Below are positions 36,649 through 49,451 of a stretch of 64,000 nt of DNA, in pieces; within the stretch, counting starts at the first letter, position 1; each line of letters opens with the position of its first letter. The notes beneath the pieces were generated by a model. The model was not told where the DNA came from. It ran no database searches and saw only the letters and a program-made list of their open reading frames with translations. Origin of the DNA: Heligmosomoides polygyrus polygyrus (taxonomy: Eukaryota > Nematoda > Chromadorea > Rhabditida > Heligmosomidae); contig OX377202.1 in the NCBI GenBank assembly GCA_947396885.1, forward strand, positions 84,424,408 through 84,488,407, given 5' to 3'. The position numbers and the translations under genes were made by a program.

Positions 36649-36767
36649 GCTTACGGCCATACCACGTTGAAAGCACGCCATCCCGTCCGATCTGGCAAGT
36701 TAAGCAACGTTGGGCCTGGTTAGTACTTGGATCGGAGACGGCTTGGGAATCCCAGGTGTCGTAAGCT
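36649..36767 (+). rRNA. rrn-4: 5S ribosomal RNA, unit 31
   Basis: Type B copy, standard 5S; the spacer after it has two private G-to-C changes near 37064 and 37086. Confidence 0.97.
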
Positions 36768-37089
36768 TTTGCGTATTTCAACAAAAAAAACATTGATCAC
36801 TGGGAAGGTTTTTACTCTTGCCAAAAAAAGAAAACATTTTATATTATTTGATATTTGCGGAGCGTTTGTTCAACGATTTCTAACGTTCGAATCAATGTAT
36901 TCTAAAAAAATTCAAACTACTTTTAAAATTTAATTAGTTTTTCATGTTTCGGTCACTCTACTCTTCAAAAATCCATCACGGACACACGCTTTCTATGGCA
37001 ATTCCCTCCACCAGGCCTTCGTAACGTGAAGCAGCTTACCAGCACGTTTCTTTGAGAAACGTACCGTTCCAGCCTATTCATTGGACTGA

Positions 37090-37186
37090 TTGTTCTCTCC
37101 TTTGAGGAGAGGTTTCCAAAATTTGTCTGACCACAATGTGAATTGGGTCGGATCTTAAAAGTACCTCAAACTTGGGTAATTAAACC
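37090..37186 (-). ncRNA. sls-1: SL1 spliced-leader RNA, unit 32
   Basis: Intact type B copy; G-to-C changes at 37086 and near 37064 lie just past the 3' end. Confidence 0.95.
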
Positions 37187-37763
37187 AAAGCTGATGGTGT
37201 GCTGCGTGACAACTAGCTGGGCGAACCCTTATCGCAGTCCGGCGCCGCGGTGGATGGTTGGAACCCGTCTCAGTGCAACCAAGCGGCTTGCACTAAAGCT
37301 TCTACTCAGCCGCGGTGTTCATCGCCTTCCTCGAGGGGGAGTGCCACTCCGGAGGGAGTACTCGAATATGTACAGCAAGCACCGCACGAGAAAATAATTT
37401 TCTTTTCGAAATTCTTTCCTCTCGGTCGCGCCATTAAATTCCTTCTGTTTCTGAGTAGACGTATAGATTCCCGTAGCAGTGCGAGCTGTGAAACGAAGGC
37501 ACGGACTGGAACTATGGATTTTGTAGAGGAGTGTGAAGGTGGTGGAAGGACGGCGTCCAGACGGCGAATACGCAGCAAGATCCTCGTCCTGGCAGCCGTC
37601 CTGTCGTCCCTCGACCCGCTGCTGCTCGCAGTCGCGGGCTGGACGAAGGCTAGGATGAGTAGGGGGTCCCGGCTTGCTTCCCTGACAAGATCCAGCGATG
37701 TACAAGGCAAGGATCACCTGTTCGCCACTCGCCATGTGTGCGACTAGCGCAGCACAAACGTTC

Positions 37764-37882
37764 GCTTACGGCCATACCACGTTGAAAGCACGCCATCCCG
37801 TCCGATCTGGCAAGTTAAGCAACGTTGGGCCTGGTTAGTACTTGGATCGGAGACGGCTTGGGAATCCCAGGTGTCGTAAGCT
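37764..37882 (+). rRNA. rrn-4: 5S ribosomal RNA, unit 32
   Basis: Type B copy, standard 5S sequence. Confidence 0.97.
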
Positions 37883-38204
37883 TTTGCGTATTTCAACAAA
37901 AAAAACATTGATCACTGGGAAGGTTTTTACTCTTGCCAAAAAAAGAAAACATTTTATATTATTTGATATTTGCGGAGCGTTTGTTCAACGATTTCTAACG
38001 TTCGAATCAATGTATTCTAAAAAAATTCAAACTACTTTTAAAATTTAATTAGTTTTTCATGTTTCGGTCACTCTACTCTTCAAAAATCCATCACGGACAC
38101 ACGCTTTCTATGGCAATTCCCTCCACCAGGCCTTCGTAACGTGAAGCAGCTTACCAGCACGTTTCTTTGAGAAACGTAGCGTTCCAGCCTATTCATTGGA
38201 GTGA

Positions 38205-38301
38205 TTGTTCTCTCCTTTGAGGAGAGGTTTCCAAAATTTGTCTGACCACAATGTGAATTGGGTCGGATCTTAAAAGTACCTCAAACTTGGGTAATTAAAC
38301 C
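38205..38301 (-). ncRNA. sls-1: SL1 spliced-leader RNA, unit 33
   Basis: Intact type B copy. Confidence 0.95.
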
Positions 38302-38878
38302 AAAGCTGATGGTGTGCTGCGTGACAACTAGCTGGGCGAACCCTTATCGCAGTCCGGCGCCGCGGTGGATGGTTGGAACCCGTCTCAGTGCAACCAAGCG
38401 GCTTGCACTAAAGCTTCTACTCAGCCGCGGTGTTCATCGCCTTCCTCGAGGGGGAGTGCCACTCCGGAGGGAGTACTCGAATATGTACAGCAAGCACCGC
38501 ACGAGAAAATAATTTTCTTTTCGAAATTCTTTCCTCTCGGTCGCGCCATTAAATTCCTTCTGTTTCTGAGTAGACGTATAGATTCCCGTAGCAGTGCGAG
38601 CTGTGAAACGAAGGCACGGACTGGAACTATGGATTTTGTAGAGGAGTGTGAAGGTGGTGGAAGGACGGCGTCCAGACGGCGAATACGCAGCAAGATCCTC
38701 GTCCTGGCAGCCGTCCTGTCGTCCCTCGACCCGCTGCTGCTCGCAGTCGCGGGCTGGACGAAGGCTAGGATGAGTAGGGGGTCCCGGCTTGCTTCCCTGA
38801 CAAGATCCAGCGATGTACAAGGCAAGGATCACCTGTTCGCCACTCGCCATGTGTGCGACTAGCGCAGCACAAACGTTC

Positions 38879-38997
38879 GCTTACGGCCATACCACGTTGA
38901 AAGCACGCCATCCCGTCCGATCTGGCAAGTTAAGCAACGTTGGGCCTGGTTAGTACTTGGATCGGAGACGGCTTGGGAATCCCAGGTGTCGTAAGCT
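38879..38997 (+). rRNA. rrn-4: 5S ribosomal RNA, unit 33
   Basis: Type B copy, standard 5S sequence. Confidence 0.97.
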
Positions 38998-39319
38998 TTT
39001 GCGTATTTCAACAAAAAAAACATTGATCACTGGGAAGGTTTTTACTCTTGCCAAAAAAAGAAAACATTTTATATTATTTGATATTTGCGGAGCGTTTGTT
39101 CAACGATTTCTAACGTTCGAATCAATGTATTCTAAAAAAATTCAAACTACTTTTAAAATTTAATTAGTTTTTCATGTTTCGGTCACTCTACTCTTCAAAA
39201 ATCCATCACGGACACACGCTTTCTATGGCAATTCCCTCCACCAGGCCTTCGTAACGTGAAGCAGCTTACCAGCACGTTTCTTTGAGAAACGTAGCGTTCC
39301 AGCCTATTCATTGGAGTGA

Positions 39320-39416
39320 TTGTTCTCTCCTTTGAGGAGAGGTTTCCAAAATTTGTCTGACCACAATGTGAATTGGGTCGGATCTTAAAAGTACCTCAAA
39401 CTTGGGTAATTAAACC
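39320..39416 (-). ncRNA. sls-1: SL1 spliced-leader RNA, unit 34
   Basis: Intact type B copy. Confidence 0.95.
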
Positions 39417-39993
39417 AAAGCTGATGGTGTGCTGCGTGACAACTAGCTGGGCGAACCCTTATCGCAGTCCGGCGCCGCGGTGGATGGTTGGAACCCGTCT
39501 CAGTGCAACCAAGCGGCTTGCACTAAAGCTTCTACTCAGCCGCGGTGTTCATCGCCTTCCTCGAGGGGGAGTGCCACTCCGGAGGGAGTACTCGAATATG
39601 TACAGCAAGCACCGCACGAGAAAATAATTTTCTTTTCGAAATTCTTTCCTCTCGGTCGCGCCATTAAATTCCTTCTGTTTCTGAGTAGACGTATAGATTC
39701 CCGTAGCAGTGCGAGCTGTGAAACGAAGGCACGGACTGGAACTATGGATTTTGTAGAGGAGTGTGAAGGTGGTGGAAGGACGGCGTCCAGACGGCGAATA
39801 CGCAGCAAGATCCTCGTCCTGGCAGCCGTCCTGTCGTCCCTCGACCCGCTGCTGCTCGCAGTCGCGGGCTGGACGAAGGCTAGGATGAGTAGGGGGTCCC
39901 GGCTTGCTTCCCTGACAAGATCCAGCGATGTACAAGGCAAGGATCACCTGTTCGCCACTCGCCATGTGTGCGACTAGCGCAGCACAAACGTTC

Positions 39994-40112
39994 GCTTACG
40001 GCCATACCACGTTGAAAGCACGCCATCCCGTCCGATCTGGCAAGTTAAGCAACGTTGGGCCTGGTTAGTACTTGGATCGGAGACGGCTTGGGAATCCCAG
40101 GTGTCGTAAGCT
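39994..40112 (+). rRNA. rrn-4: 5S ribosomal RNA, unit 34
   Basis: Type B copy, standard 5S sequence. Confidence 0.97.
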
Positions 40113-40434
40113 TTTGCGTATTTCAACAAAAAAAACATTGATCACTGGGAAGGTTTTTACTCTTGCCAAAAAAAGAAAACATTTTATATTATTTGATATT
40201 TGCGGAGCGTTTGTTCAACGATTTCTAACGTTCGAATCAATGTATTCTAAAAAAATTCAAACTACTTTTAAAATTTAATTAGTTTTTCATGTTTCGGTCA
40301 CTCTACTCTTCAAAAATCCATCACGGACACACGCTTTCTATGGCAATTCCCTCCACCAGGCCTTCGTAACGTGAAGCAGCTTACCAGCACGTTTCTTTGA
40401 GAAACGTAGCGTTCCAGCCTATTCATTGGAGTGA

Positions 40435-40531
40435 TTGTTCTCTCCTTTGAGGAGAGGTTTCCAAAATTTGTCTGACCACAATGTGAATTGGGTCGGATCT
40501 TAAAAGTACCTCAAACTTGGGTAATTAAACC
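40435..40531 (-). ncRNA. sls-1: SL1 spliced-leader RNA, unit 35
   Basis: Intact type B copy. Confidence 0.95.
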
Positions 40532-41108
40532 AAAGCTGATGGTGTGCTGCGTGACAACTAGCTGGGCGAACCCTTATCGCAGTCCGGCGCCGCGGTGGAT
40601 GGTTGGAACCCGTCTCAGTGCAACCAAGCGGCTTGCACTAAAGCTTCTACTCAGCCGCGGTGTTCATCGCCTTCCTCGAGGGGGAGTGCCACTCCGGAGG
40701 GAGTACTCGAATATGTACAGCAAGCACCGCACGAGAAAATAATTTTCTTTTCGAAATTCTTTCCTCTCGGTCGCGCCATTAAATTCCTTCTGTTTCTGAG
40801 TAGACGTATAGATTCCCGTAGCAGTGCGAGCTGTGAAACGAAGGCACGGACTGGAACTATGGATTTTGTAGAGGAGTGTGAAGGTGGTGGAAGGACGGCG
40901 TCCAGACGGCGAATACGCAGCAAGATCCTCGTCCTGGCAGCCGTCCTGTCGTCCCTCGACCCGCTGCTGCTCGCAGTCGCGGGCTGGACGAAGGCTAGGA
41001 TGAGTAGGGGGTCCCGGCTTGCTTCCCTGACAAGATCCAGCGATGTACAAGGCAAGGATCACCTGTTCGCCACTCGCCATGTGTGCGACTAGCGCAGCAC
41101 AAACGTTC

Positions 41109-41227
41109 GCTTACGGCCATACCACGTTGAAAGCACGCCATCCCGTCCGATCTGGCAAGTTAAGCAACGTTGGGCCTGGTTAGTACTTGGATCGGAGACG
41201 GCTTGGGAATCCCAGGTGTCGTAAGCT
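41109..41227 (+). rRNA. rrn-4: 5S ribosomal RNA, unit 35
   Basis: Type B copy, standard 5S sequence. Confidence 0.97.
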
Positions 41228-41549
41228 TTTGCGTATTTCAACAAAAAAAACATTGATCACTGGGAAGGTTTTTACTCTTGCCAAAAAAAGAAAACATTTT
41301 ATATTATTTGATATTTGCGGAGCGTTTGTTCAACGATTTCTAACGTTCGAATCAATGTATTCTAAAAAAATTCAAACTACTTTTAAAATTTAATTAGTTT
41401 TTCATGTTTCGGTCACTCTACTCTTCAAAAATCCATCACGGACACACGCTTTCTATGGCAATTCCCTCCACCAGGCCTTCGTAACGTGAAGCAGCTTACC
41501 AGCACGTTTCTTTGAGAAACGTAGCGTTCCAGCCTATTCATTGGAGTGA

Positions 41550-41646
41550 TTGTTCTCTCCTTTGAGGAGAGGTTTCCAAAATTTGTCTGACCACAATGTG
41601 AATTGGGTCGGATCTTAAAAGTACCTCAAACTTGGGTAATTAAACC
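41550..41646 (-). ncRNA. sls-1: SL1 spliced-leader RNA, unit 36
   Basis: Intact type B copy. Confidence 0.95.
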
Positions 41647-42223
41647 AAAGCTGATGGTGTGCTGCGTGACAACTAGCTGGGCGAACCCTTATCGCAGTCC
41701 GGCGCCGCGGTGGATGGTTGGAACCCGTCTCAGTGCAACCAAGCGGCTTGCACTAAAGCTTCTACTCAGCCGCGGTGTTCATCGCCTTCCTCGAGGGGGA
41801 GTGCCACTCCGGAGGGAGTACTCGAATATGTACAGCAAGCACCGCACGAGAAAATAATTTTCTTTTCGAAATTCTTTCCTCTCGGTCGCGCCATTAAATT
41901 CCTTCTGTTTCTGAGTAGACGTATAGATTCCCGTAGCAGTGCGAGCTGTGAAACGAAGGCACGGACTGGAACTATGGATTTTGTAGAGGAGTGTGAAGGT
42001 GGTGGAAGGACGGCGTCCAGACGGCGAATACGCAGCAAGATCCTCGTCCTGGCAGCCGTCCTGTCGTCCCTCGACCCGCTGCTGCTCGCAGTCGCGGGCT
42101 GGACGAAGGCTAGGATGAGTAGGGGGTCCCGGCTTGCTTCCCTGACAAGATCCAGCGATGTACAAGGCAAGGATCACCTGTTCGCCACTCGCCATGTGTG
42201 CGACTAGCGCAGCACAAACGTTC

Positions 42224-42342
42224 GCTTACGGCCATACCACGTTGAAAGCACGCCATCCCGTCCGATCTGGCAAGTTAAGCAACGTTGGGCCTGGTTAGTA
42301 CTTGGATCGGAGACGGCTTGGGAATCCCAGGTGTCGTAAGCT
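42224..42342 (+). rRNA. rrn-4: 5S ribosomal RNA, unit 36
   Basis: Type B copy, standard 5S; the spacer after it has the GGACTGATT variant at 42661. Confidence 0.97.
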
Positions 42343-42664
42343 TTTGCGTATTTCAACAAAAAAAACATTGATCACTGGGAAGGTTTTTACTCTTGCCAAA
42401 AAAAGAAAACATTTTATATTATTTGATATTTGCGGAGCGTTTGTTCAACGATTTCTAACGTTCGAATCAATGTATTCTAAAAAAATTCAAACTACTTTTA
42501 AAATTTAATTAGTTTTTCATGTTTCGGTCACTCTACTCTTCAAAAATCCATCACGGACACACGCTTTCTATGGCAATTCCCTCCACCAGGCCTTCGTAAC
42601 GTGAAGCAGCTTACCAGCACGTTTCTTTGAGAAACGTAGCGTTCCAGCCTATTCATTGGACTGA

Positions 42665-42761
42665 TTGTTCTCTCCTTTGAGGAGAGGTTTCCAAAATTTG
42701 TCTGACCACAATGTGAATTGGGTCGGATCTTAAAAGTACCTCAAACTTGGGTAATTAAACC
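42665..42761 (-). ncRNA. sls-1: SL1 spliced-leader RNA, unit 37
   Basis: Intact type B copy; a G-to-C change at 42661 is just past the 3' end. Confidence 0.95.
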
Positions 42762-43338
42762 AAAGCTGATGGTGTGCTGCGTGACAACTAGCTGGGCGAA
42801 CCCTTATCGCAGTCCGGCGCCGCGGTGGATGGTTGGAACCCGTCTCAGTGCAACCAAGCGGCTTGCACTAAAGCTTCTACTCAGCCGCGGTGTTCATCGC
42901 CTTCCTCGAGGGGGAGTGCCACTCCGGAGGGAGTACTCGAATATGTACAGCAAGCACCGCACGAGAAAATAATTTTCTTTTCGAAATTCTTTCCTCTCGG
43001 TCGCGCCATTAAATTCCTTCTGTTTCTGAGTAGACGTATAGATTCCCGTAGCAGTGCGAGCTGTGAAACGAAGGCACGGACTGGAACTATGGATTTTGTA
43101 GAGGAGTGTGAAGGTGGTGGAAGGACGGCGTCCAGACGGCGAATACGCAGCAAGATCCTCGTCCTGGCAGCCGTCCTGTCGTCCCTCGACCCGCTGCTGC
43201 TCGCAGTCGCGGGCTGGACGAAGGCTAGGATGAGTAGGGGGTCCCGGCTTGCTTCCCTGACAAGATCCAGCGATGTACAAGGCAAGGATCACCTGTTCGC
43301 CACTCGCCATGTGTGCGACTAGCGCAGCACAAACGTTC

Positions 43339-43457
43339 GCTTACGGCCATACCACGTTGAAAGCACGCCATCCCGTCCGATCTGGCAAGTTAAGCAACGT
43401 TGGGCCTGGTTAGTACTTGGATCGGAGACGGCTTGGGAATCCCAGGTGTCGTAAGCT
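43339..43457 (+). rRNA. rrn-4: 5S ribosomal RNA, unit 37
   Basis: Type B copy, standard 5S; the spacer after it has the GCAGTTTACC variant near 43725. Confidence 0.97.
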
Positions 43458-43779
43458 TTTGCGTATTTCAACAAAAAAAACATTGATCACTGGGAAGGTT
43501 TTTACTCTTGCCAAAAAAAGAAAACATTTTATATTATTTGATATTTGCGGAGCGTTTGTTCAACGATTTCTAACGTTCGAATCAATGTATTCTAAAAAAA
43601 TTCAAACTACTTTTAAAATTTAATTAGTTTTTCATGTTTCGGTCACTCTACTCTTCAAAAATCCATCACGGACACACGCTTTCTATGGCAATTCCCTCCA
43701 CCAGGCCTTCGTAACGTGAAGCAGTTTACCAGCACGTTTCTTTGAGAAACGTAGCGTTCCAGCCTATTCATTGGAGTGA

Positions 43780-43876
43780 TTGTTCTCTCCTTTGAGGAGA
43801 GGTTTCCAAAATTTGTCTGACCACAATGTGAATTGGGTCGGATCTTAAAAGTACCTCAAACTTGGGTAATTAAACC
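43780..43876 (-). ncRNA. sls-1: SL1 spliced-leader RNA, unit 38
   Basis: Intact type B copy. Confidence 0.95.
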
Positions 43877-44453
43877 AAAGCTGATGGTGTGCTGCGTGAC
43901 AACTAGCTGGGCGAACCCTTATCGCAGTCCGGCGCCGCGGTGGATGGTTGGAACCCGTCTCAGTGCAACCAAGCGGCTTGCACTAAAGCTTCTACTCAGC
44001 CGCGGTGTTCATCGCCTTCCTCGAGGGGGAGTGCCACTCCGGAGGGAGTACTCGAATATGTACAGCAAGCACCGCACGAGAAAATAATTTTCTTTTCGAA
44101 ATTCTTTCCTCTCGGTCGCGCCATTAAATTCCTTCTGTTTCTGAGTAGACGTATAGATTCCCGTAGCAGTGCGAGCTGTGAAACGAAGGCACGGACTGGA
44201 ACTATGGATTTTGTAGAGGAGTGTGAAGGTGGTGGAAGGACGGCGTCCAGACGGCGAATACGCAGCAAGATCCTCGTCCTGGCAGCCGTCCTGTCGTCCC
44301 TCGACCCGCTGCTGCTCGCAGTCGCGGGCTGGACGAAGGCTAGGATGAGTAGGGGGTCCCGGCTTGCTTCCCTGACAAGATCCAGCGATGTACAAGGCAA
44401 GGATCACCTGTTCGCCACTCGCCATGTGTGCGACTAGCGCAGCACAAACGTTC

Positions 44454-44572
44454 GCTTACGGCCATACCACGTTGAAAGCACGCCATCCCGTCCGATCTGG
44501 CAAGTTAAGCAACGTTGGGCCTGGTTAGTACTTGGATCGGAGACGGCTTGGGAATCCCAGGTGTCGTAAGCT
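44454..44572 (+). rRNA. rrn-4: 5S ribosomal RNA, unit 38
   Basis: Type B copy, standard 5S sequence. Confidence 0.97.
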
Positions 44573-44894
44573 TTTGCGTATTTCAACAAAAAAAACATTG
44601 ATCACTGGGAAGGTTTTTACTCTTGCCAAAAAAAGAAAACATTTTATATTATTTGATATTTGCGGAGCGTTTGTTCAACGATTTCTAACGTTCGAATCAA
44701 TGTATTCTAAAAAAATTCAAACTACTTTTAAAATTTAATTAGTTTTTCATGTTTCGGTCACTCTACTCTTCAAAAATCCATCACGGACACACGCTTTCTA
44801 TGGCAATTCCCTCCACCAGGCCTTCGTAACGTGAAGCAGCTTACCAGCACGTTTCTTTGAGAAACGTAGCGTTCCAGCCTATTCATTGGAGTGA

Positions 44895-44991
44895 TTGTTC
44901 TCTCCTTTGAGGAGAGGTTTCCAAAATTTGTCTGACCACAATGTGAATTGGGTCGGATCTTAAAAGTACCTCAAACTTGGGTAATTAAACC
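44895..44991 (-). ncRNA. sls-1: SL1 spliced-leader RNA, unit 39
   Basis: Intact type B copy. Confidence 0.95.
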
Positions 44992-45568
44992 AAAGCTGAT
45001 GGTGTGCTGCGTGACAACTAGCTGGGCGAACCCTTATCGCAGTCCGGCGCCGCGGTGGATGGTTGGAACCCGTCTCAGTGCAACCAAGCGGCTTGCACTA
45101 AAGCTTCTACTCAGCCGCGGTGTTCATCGCCTTCCTCGAGGGGGAGTGCCACTCCGGAGGGAGTACTCGAATATGTACAGCAAGCACCGCACGAGAAAAT
45201 AATTTTCTTTTCGAAATTCTTTCCTCTCGGTCGCGCCATTAAATTCCTTCTGTTTCTGAGTAGACGTATAGATTCCCGTAGCAGTGCGAGCTGTGAAACG
45301 AAGGCACGGACTGGAACTATGGATTTTGTAGAGGAGTGTGAAGGTGGTGGAAGGACGGCGTCCAGACGGCGAATACGCAGCAAGATCCTCGTCCTGGCAG
45401 CCGTCCTGTCGTCCCTCGACCCGCTGCTGCTCGCAGTCGCGGGCTGGACGAAGGCTAGGATGAGTAGGGGGTCCCGGCTTGCTTCCCTGACAAGATCCAG
45501 CGATGTACAAGGCAAGGATCACCTGTTCGCCACTCGCCATGTGTGCGACTAGCGCAGCACAAACGTTC

Positions 45569-45687
45569 GCTTACGGCCATACCACGTTGAAAGCACGCCA
45601 TCCCGTCCGATCTGGCAAGTTAAGCAACGTTGGGCCTGGTTAGTACTTGGATCGGAGACGGCTTGGGAATCCCAGGTGTCGTAAGCT
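45569..45687 (+). rRNA. rrn-4: 5S ribosomal RNA, unit 39
   Basis: Type B copy, standard 5S sequence. Confidence 0.97.
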
Positions 45688-46009
45688 TTTGCGTATTTCA
45701 ACAAAAAAAACATTGATCACTGGGAAGGTTTTTACTCTTGCCAAAAAAAGAAAACATTTTATATTATTTGATATTTGCGGAGCGTTTGTTCAACGATTTC
45801 TAACGTTCGAATCAATGTATTCTAAAAAAATTCAAACTACTTTTAAAATTTAATTAGTTTTTCATGTTTCGGTCACTCTACTCTTCAAAAATCCATCACG
45901 GACACACGCTTTCTATGGCAATTCCCTCCACCAGGCCTTCGTAACGTGAAGCAGCTTACCAGCACGTTTCTTTGAGAAACGTAGCGTTCCAGCCTATTCA
46001 TTGGAGTGA

Positions 46010-46106
46010 TTGTTCTCTCCTTTGAGGAGAGGTTTCCAAAATTTGTCTGACCACAATGTGAATTGGGTCGGATCTTAAAAGTACCTCAAACTTGGGTAAT
46101 TAAACC
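46010..46106 (-). ncRNA. sls-1: SL1 spliced-leader RNA, unit 40
   Basis: Intact type B copy. Confidence 0.95.
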
Positions 46107-46683
46107 AAAGCTGATGGTGTGCTGCGTGACAACTAGCTGGGCGAACCCTTATCGCAGTCCGGCGCCGCGGTGGATGGTTGGAACCCGTCTCAGTGCAACC
46201 AAGCGGCTTGCACTAAAGCTTCTACTCAGCCGCGGTGTTCATCGCCTTCCTCGAGGGGGAGTGCCACTCCGGAGGGAGTACTCGAATATGTACAGCAAGC
46301 ACCGCACGAGAAAATAATTTTCTTTTCGAAATTCTTTCCTCTCGGTCGCGCCATTAAATTCCTTCTGTTTCTGAGTAGACGTATAGATTCCCGTAGCAGT
46401 GCGAGCTGTGAAACGAAGGCACGGACTGGAACTATGGATTTTGTAGAGGAGTGTGAAGGTGGTGGAAGGACGGCGTCCAGACGGCGAATACGCAGCAAGA
46501 TCCTCGTCCTGGCAGCCGTCCTGTCGTCCCTCGACCCGCTGCTGCTCGCAGTCGCGGGCTGGACGAAGGCTAGGATGAGTAGGGGGTCCCGGCTTGCTTC
46601 CCTGACAAGATCCAGCGATGTACAAGGCAAGGATCACCTGTTCGCCACTCGCCATGTGTGCGACTAGCGCAGCACAAACGTTC

Positions 46684-46802
46684 GCTTACGGCCATACCAC
46701 GTTGAAAGCACGCCATCCCGTCCGATCTGGCAAGTTAAGCAACGTTGGGCCTGGTTAGTACTTGGATCGGAGACGGCTTGGGAATCCCAGGTGTCGTAAG
46801 CT
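46684..46802 (+). rRNA. rrn-4: 5S ribosomal RNA, unit 40
   Basis: Type B copy, standard 5S; the following spacer repeats the GGACTGATT variant (47121), four units after 42661. Confidence 0.97.
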
Positions 46803-47124
46803 TTTGCGTATTTCAACAAAAAAAACATTGATCACTGGGAAGGTTTTTACTCTTGCCAAAAAAAGAAAACATTTTATATTATTTGATATTTGCGGAGCGT
46901 TTGTTCAACGATTTCTAACGTTCGAATCAATGTATTCTAAAAAAATTCAAACTACTTTTAAAATTTAATTAGTTTTTCATGTTTCGGTCACTCTACTCTT
47001 CAAAAATCCATCACGGACACACGCTTTCTATGGCAATTCCCTCCACCAGGCCTTCGTAACGTGAAGCAGCTTACCAGCACGTTTCTTTGAGAAACGTAGC
47101 GTTCCAGCCTATTCATTGGACTGA

Positions 47125-47221
47125 TTGTTCTCTCCTTTGAGGAGAGGTTTCCAAAATTTGTCTGACCACAATGTGAATTGGGTCGGATCTTAAAAGTACC
47201 TCAAACTTGGGTAATTAAACC
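47125..47221 (-). ncRNA. sls-1: SL1 spliced-leader RNA, unit 41
   Basis: Intact type B copy; a G-to-C change at 47121 is just past the 3' end. Confidence 0.95.
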
Positions 47222-47798
47222 AAAGCTGATGGTGTGCTGCGTGACAACTAGCTGGGCGAACCCTTATCGCAGTCCGGCGCCGCGGTGGATGGTTGGAACC
47301 CGTCTCAGTGCAACCAAGCGGCTTGCACTAAAGCTTCTACTCAGCCGCGGTGTTCATCGCCTTCCTCGAGGGGGAGTGCCACTCCGGAGGGAGTACTCGA
47401 ATATGTACAGCAAGCACCGCACGAGAAAATAATTTTCTTTTCGAAATTCTTTCCTCTCGGTCGCGCCATTAAATTCCTTCTGTTTCTGAGTAGACGTATA
47501 GATTCCCGTAGCAGTGCGAGCTGTGAAACGAAGGCACGGACTGGAACTATGGATTTTGTAGAGGAGTGTGAAGGTGGTGGAAGGACGGCGTCCAGACGGC
47601 GAATACGCAGCAAGATCCTCGTCCTGGCAGCCGTCCTGTCGTCCCTCGACCCGCTGCTGCTCGCAGTCGCGGGCTGGACGAAGGCTAGGATGAGTAGGGG
47701 GTCCCGGCTTGCTTCCCTGACAAGATCCAGCGATGTACAAGGCAAGGATCACCTGTTCGCCACTCGCCATGTGTGCGACTAGCGCAGCACAAACGTTC

Positions 47799-47917
47799 GC
47801 TTACGGCCATACCACGTTGAAAGCACGCCATCCCGTCCGATCTGGCAAGTTAAGCAACGTTGGGCCTGGTTAGTACTTGGATCGGAGACGGCTTGGGAAT
47901 CCCAGGTGTCGTAAGCT
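47799..47917 (+). rRNA. rrn-4: 5S ribosomal RNA, unit 41
   Basis: Type B copy, standard 5S; the following spacer repeats the GCAGTTTACC variant (48185), four units after 43725. Confidence 0.97.
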
Positions 47918-48239
47918 TTTGCGTATTTCAACAAAAAAAACATTGATCACTGGGAAGGTTTTTACTCTTGCCAAAAAAAGAAAACATTTTATATTATTTG
48001 ATATTTGCGGAGCGTTTGTTCAACGATTTCTAACGTTCGAATCAATGTATTCTAAAAAAATTCAAACTACTTTTAAAATTTAATTAGTTTTTCATGTTTC
48101 GGTCACTCTACTCTTCAAAAATCCATCACGGACACACGCTTTCTATGGCAATTCCCTCCACCAGGCCTTCGTAACGTGAAGCAGTTTACCAGCACGTTTC
48201 TTTGAGAAACGTAGCGTTCCAGCCTATTCATTGGAGTGA

Positions 48240-48336
48240 TTGTTCTCTCCTTTGAGGAGAGGTTTCCAAAATTTGTCTGACCACAATGTGAATTGGGTCG
48301 GATCTTAAAAGTACCTCAAACTTGGGTAATTAAACC
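48240..48336 (-). ncRNA. sls-1: SL1 spliced-leader RNA, unit 42
   Basis: Intact type B copy. Confidence 0.95.
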
Positions 48337-48913
48337 AAAGCTGATGGTGTGCTGCGTGACAACTAGCTGGGCGAACCCTTATCGCAGTCCGGCGCCGCGG
48401 TGGATGGTTGGAACCCGTCTCAGTGCAACCAAGCGGCTTGCACTAAAGCTTCTACTCAGCCGCGGTGTTCATCGCCTTCCTCGAGGGGGAGTGCCACTCC
48501 GGAGGGAGTACTCGAATATGTACAGCAAGCACCGCACGAGAAAATAATTTTCTTTTCGAAATTCTTTCCTCTCGGTCGCGCCATTAAATTCCTTCTGTTT
48601 CTGAGTAGACGTATAGATTCCCGTAGCAGTGCGAGCTGTGAAACGAAGGCACGGACTGGAACTATGGATTTTGTAGAGGAGTGTGAAGGTGGTGGAAGGA
48701 CGGCGTCCAGACGGCGAATACGCAGCAAGATCCTCGTCCTGGCAGCCGTCCTGTCGTCCCTCGACCCGCTGCTGCTCGCAGTCGCGGGCTGGACGAAGGC
48801 TAGGATGAGTAGGGGGTCCCGGCTTGCTTCCCTGACAAGATCCAGCGATGTACAAGGCAAGGATCACCTGTTCGCCACTCGCCATGTGTGCGACTAGCGC
48901 AGCACAAACGTTC

Positions 48914-49032
48914 GCTTACGGCCATACCACGTTGAAAGCACGCCATCCCGTCCGATCTGGCAAGTTAAGCAACGTTGGGCCTGGTTAGTACTTGGATCGG
49001 AGACGGCTTGGGAATCCCAGGTGTCGTAAGCT
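48914..49032 (+). rRNA. rrn-4: 5S ribosomal RNA, unit 42
   Basis: Type B copy, standard 5S sequence. Confidence 0.97.
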
Positions 49033-49354
49033 TTTGCGTATTTCAACAAAAAAAACATTGATCACTGGGAAGGTTTTTACTCTTGCCAAAAAAAGAAAAC
49101 ATTTTATATTATTTGATATTTGCGGAGCGTTTGTTCAACGATTTCTAACGTTCGAATCAATGTATTCTAAAAAAATTCAAACTACTTTTAAAATTTAATT
49201 AGTTTTTCATGTTTCGGTCACTCTACTCTTCAAAAATCCATCACGGACACACGCTTTCTATGGCAATTCCCTCCACCAGGCCTTCGTAACGTGAAGCAGC
49301 TTACCAGCACGTTTCTTTGAGAAACGTAGCGTTCCAGCCTATTCATTGGAGTGA

Positions 49355-49451
49355 TTGTTCTCTCCTTTGAGGAGAGGTTTCCAAAATTTGTCTGACCACA
49401 ATGTGAATTGGGTCGGATCTTAAAAGTACCTCAAACTTGGGTAATTAAACC
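49355..49451 (-). ncRNA. sls-1: SL1 spliced-leader RNA, unit 43
   Basis: Intact type B copy. Confidence 0.95.
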